NCBI GenBank assembly: GCA_023429375.1
Contig: JAEYVY010000001.1
Coordinates: forward strand, 1-64,000
DNA length: 64,000 bases
Source of the DNA: Bacteroidota bacterium
Lineage (GTDB): Bacteria; Bacteroidota; Bacteroidia; Bacteroidales; Tannerellaceae
Reading direction: 5' to 3'
Both the position numbers and the translations under genes were made by a program. The notes beneath the pieces are model-generated. The model saw only the letters and a list, made by a program, of their open reading frames with translations. It had not been told where the DNA came from and made no database searches. This document shows, one piece after another, positions 62,093 to 64,000 of the stretch (the first letter of the stretch is position 1; every line of letters begins with the position of its first letter).

Positions 62093-63078
62093 TTACTTAC
62101 ACAATAATTTTTGTGTTTCTGTTCATTTTGGAACTTTTCTACTTTAAAGTAGCTAATCACTTTAATATCATTGATAAACCCAATGAGCGTTCTAGTCACT
62201 CGAATATTGTTCTTCGTGGTGGTGGTATCATATTCCTTCTATGTATGTGGGTTTGGAGTGCCTTCTTTAGTTTCCAGTACCCTTGGTTTTTAGTTGCAGT
62301 TACTTTAGTTGCAATTGTGAGTTTTGTGGACGATATCCGTTCGCTGTCTGATAACGTGCGATTAATGGCTCAATTTATGGCTATGGCGTTAATGTTTTAC
62401 CAGTTGAATATCCTATATTTAGATATGTGGTGGGTAGTGATTCTTGGACTTATCGTTTGTGTGGGCGCATCGAATATAATCAACTTTATGGATGGAGTGA
62501 ATGGTATTACCGGAGCTTATGCTATGGCAAACCTTGTTCCGCTTGCTTTGCTGAATGAGAAACTTGGCTTTATAGATCAGAGTTTTATCTATGTGGTTAT
62601 GCTGGCCGATGTGGTGTTCTGTATATTTAATTTTCGTCCAAAAGGAAAGGCGAAATGCTTTGCCGGTGATGTGGGTTCGATTGGGGTGGCATATATCCTG
62701 CTATTTATGATTGGACGTCTTATCCTCCTTACACAAGATGTAACATATCTTATCTTTTTGCTTGTTTATGGTGTAGATGGAGTGTTAACCATTTGCCATC
62801 GTATCATGTTGCGTGAGAATTTGGGGGAGGCTCACAGAAAACATGTGTATCAATTAATGGCGAATGAATTGAAGATTGGGCATGTTAAAGTGAGTCTGCT
62901 CTATATGGCTATGCAATTAGTAGTTAGTCTTGGATTTATGTATCTATGCCCGCCAACCGTTCTTGCCCATTGGATATATTTGATTAGTGCTACTCTAGTT
63001 TTATCTGTGGCGTATATATTGTTTAAGAGGAAATACTATTATTTGCATGAGGAGTATCTTGTGTCAATTAGAAAGTAA
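62089..63078 (+). CDS. undecaprenyl-phosphate sugar-1-phosphate transferase (WecA/WbpL-like)
   Basis: A 329-residue polytopic membrane enzyme of the MraY/WecA family with about 10 hydrophobic segments. Motifs DDIRSLSDNVRL and NFMDGVNGITG carry the Asp residues for Mg and the phospho-acceptor, and HRKHVYQL is the substrate loop. It starts the repeat unit by moving a sugar-1-phosphate to undecaprenyl phosphate. It closes the operon before the Wza gene. Confidence 0.92.
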   Translation: MITYTIIFVFLFILELFYFKVANHFNIIDKPNERSSHSNIVLRGGGIIFLLCMWVWSAFFSFQYPWFLVAVTLVAIVSFVDDIRSLSDNVRLMAQFMAMALMFYQLNILYLDMWWVVILGLIVCVGASNIINFMDGVNGITGAYAMANLVPLALLNEKLGFIDQSFIYVVMLADVVFCIFNFRPKGKAKCFAGDVGSIGVAYILLFMIGRLILLTQDVTYLIFLLVYGVDGVLTICHRIMLRENLGEAHRKHVYQLMANELKIGHVKVSLLYMAMQLVVSLGFMYLCPPTVLAHWIYLISATLVLSVAYILFKRKYYYLHEEYLVSIRK

Positions 63079-63158
63079 TAACAGTACTTTAAGTTGATAA
63101 ACTCGCAGTATGAAAGGAAATATCTGTATATAATGTGAATAGAATTGAAAAAAAGTAA

Positions 63159-63186
63159 TTGTAGCTCAATAAAAGTAGTATTTTTG
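63159..63186 (+). promoter_or_regulatory. promoter of the export lipoprotein gene
   Basis: -33 TTG at 63159-63161, 17 bp, and -7 tatttttg at 63179-63186. The leader to ATG 63254 is about 60 bp. Confidence 0.65.
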
Positions 63187-63253
63187 TGTTTTCTTAAAAG
63201 GGACTTTATTTAGCGGTAGATTAATGTATATGACGAATTTAGTGAATTGTGTT

Positions 63254-64000
63254 ATGAAAAACAGAGTGAAAGCCCGTGAAAACCGGATGGGGGGCAGTCG
63301 TTTTATCTCATTCCTATCATGTATTGGTTTAGTTGTAATTGCTGTTAGTTGCGCTTCGCCTGAAAAAGTATTGTATCTGCAGGATGTGGAACAGTATAAA
63401 GAGCAAACGATAGATGAAGCCTACGAAGTGCGTATCCATAAAGACGACCTCCTGTCCATCATGGTGAATAGCCGAAATCCGGAATTGGCTTTGCCGTTCA
63501 ATATGCCTTTATTAACGTTTCAATTGGGATCTAGCCAGGTATATACAGGGCAACAGCGCGTGTTGGGCTATCTGGTGGATAGTGAAGGGTATATTGATTT
63601 TCCCATCTTAGGCAAGCTTAGGGTAGATGGATTAACGCGTCTGCAACTGACTAATCTGATTAAAAACAGACTGATAGAAGAAGACTTGATAAAGGATCCG
63701 GTGGTAACCGTGCAGATGCTGAACTTTAAAATATCGGTGATGGGCGAAGTGGCGAGACCGGGTAGCTTCTCGATCACCAGCGACCGCGTAACCCTGCTGG
63801 AAGCGCTGAGTATGGCGGGCGACTTGACCATCTATGGAAAGCGTGACCGCGTGGCGGTAATACGCGAGGTGGATGGCAAACGTACCATCTTGTATCATGA
63901 TCTGCGATCGGCCGATCTGTTCCGTTCGCCCTGCTACTACCTGCAGCAGAACGATATTGTGTATGTGGAACCTAACCGTGCCAAAATAGGGCAAAGCGAG
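63254..64000 (+). CDS. Wza/BexD-type polysaccharide export lipoprotein (3' end outside the window)
   Basis: The first 249 codons of an outer-membrane export protein. A basic N-terminus and hydrophobic stretch end in lipobox AVSC (about residue 33). A poly-export domain (VLYLQDVEQ, then HKDDLLSIMV) and a SLBB domain (VMGEVARPGSF ... RVTLLEALSMAGDLTIYG) follow. ATGs at 63224 and 63230 are in frame, but 63254 gives the best signal peptide. It has its own promoter; a Wzc-like co-polymerase would be expected just beyond the window. Confidence 0.9.
   Translation, partial: MKNRVKARENRMGGSRFISFLSCIGLVVIAVSCASPEKVLYLQDVEQYKEQTIDEAYEVRIHKDDLLSIMVNSRNPELALPFNMPLLTFQLGSSQVYTGQQRVLGYLVDSEGYIDFPILGKLRVDGLTRLQLTNLIKNRLIEEDLIKDPVVTVQMLNFKISVMGEVARPGSFSITSDRVTLLEALSMAGDLTIYGKRDRVAVIREVDGKRTILYHDLRSADLFRSPCYYLQQNDIVYVEPNRAKIGQSE

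Noticed and set aside
49174..63078. Insertion sequence or intact mobile element in the glycan block
   Set aside because: No transposase, integrase or paired terminal repeats were seen; only composition suggests transfer.

Overview
The window looks like a chromosomal segment of a Bacteroidales bacterium, most likely a gut Parabacteroides or close relative; the genus is inferred from gene content and was not tested by a search. Support: many start-proximal sites match the Bacteroidetes sigma -7 element TAnnTTTG. RNase Y, ZapA, a YceD-rpmF-fabH-era-der cluster, an alpha-fucosidase lipoprotein, a protein with a T9SS-like tail, and DUF4924 all fit the group. The capsule-type polysaccharide locus has the usual Bacteroidales gene mix.

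1-616: end of an rRNA operon (23S 3' part, 5S, terminator). 617-1200: non-coding, with a pyrimidine-rich 12-bp tandem repeat. 1201-6565: orphan histidine kinase, then yceD-rpmF-fabH-era-der. 6566-8096: a possible small RNA and a nitronate-monooxygenase-like flavoprotein. 8262-10006 (minus): MBL-fold hydrolase and recO, with tRNA-Arg(CCT) downstream. 10114-14053 (plus): short Mur-ligase-like protein, DUF4924 protein, rmlD, prfC. 14057-17163 (minus): PT-rich protein, rsmI, coiled-coil lipoprotein, HAD phosphatase. 17282-21820 (plus): split ThrE-like exporter, LRR surface protein, acetyl-CoA hydrolase/transferase family enzyme.

21911-25561: pstC-pstA-pstB-phoU. 25570-40637 (all minus): GH95 fucosidase, RNase Y, zapA and a coiled-coil partner, a winged-helix protein, an hpt-adk-obgE-pgeF-B3/4 cluster, pstS, a porin and purL. 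The phosphate-uptake genes are split: pstS lies about 9 kb from pstCAB. Both promoters carry direct repeats with an exact 11-bp period, in the same register relative to a -7-like box, which strongly suggests Pho boxes. PstC also contains a periplasmic insertion that resembles part of PstS.

40752-41237 is a DoxX protein. From 41668 onward lies a surface-polysaccharide locus. A membrane UDP-sugar 4,6-dehydratase leads it. A minus-strand trio (HU-like, small membrane protein, M15 peptidase) follows. Next is a plus-strand ACP / short acyl-AMP ligase / SDR / hexapeptide acyltransferase cassette that looks like an acyl-group supply and transfer unit. After a 760-bp non-coding stretch with a 22-bp phased repeat comes an AT-rich block of flippase, CDP-glycerol synthesis and transfer, deacetylase, polymerase, glycosyltransferases, pyruvyltransferase, FrhB-like protein and acyltransferase. 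It ends with a nucleotide-sugar reductase/epimerase and a WecA-like initiating transferase. A Wza-type export lipoprotein with its own promoter runs off the right edge. Together these genes predict a Wzx/Wzy-type polysaccharide begun by a 2,6-dideoxy-2-acetamido sugar and decorated with glycerol phosphate, pyruvate and acyl groups; the exact structure cannot be read from sequence.
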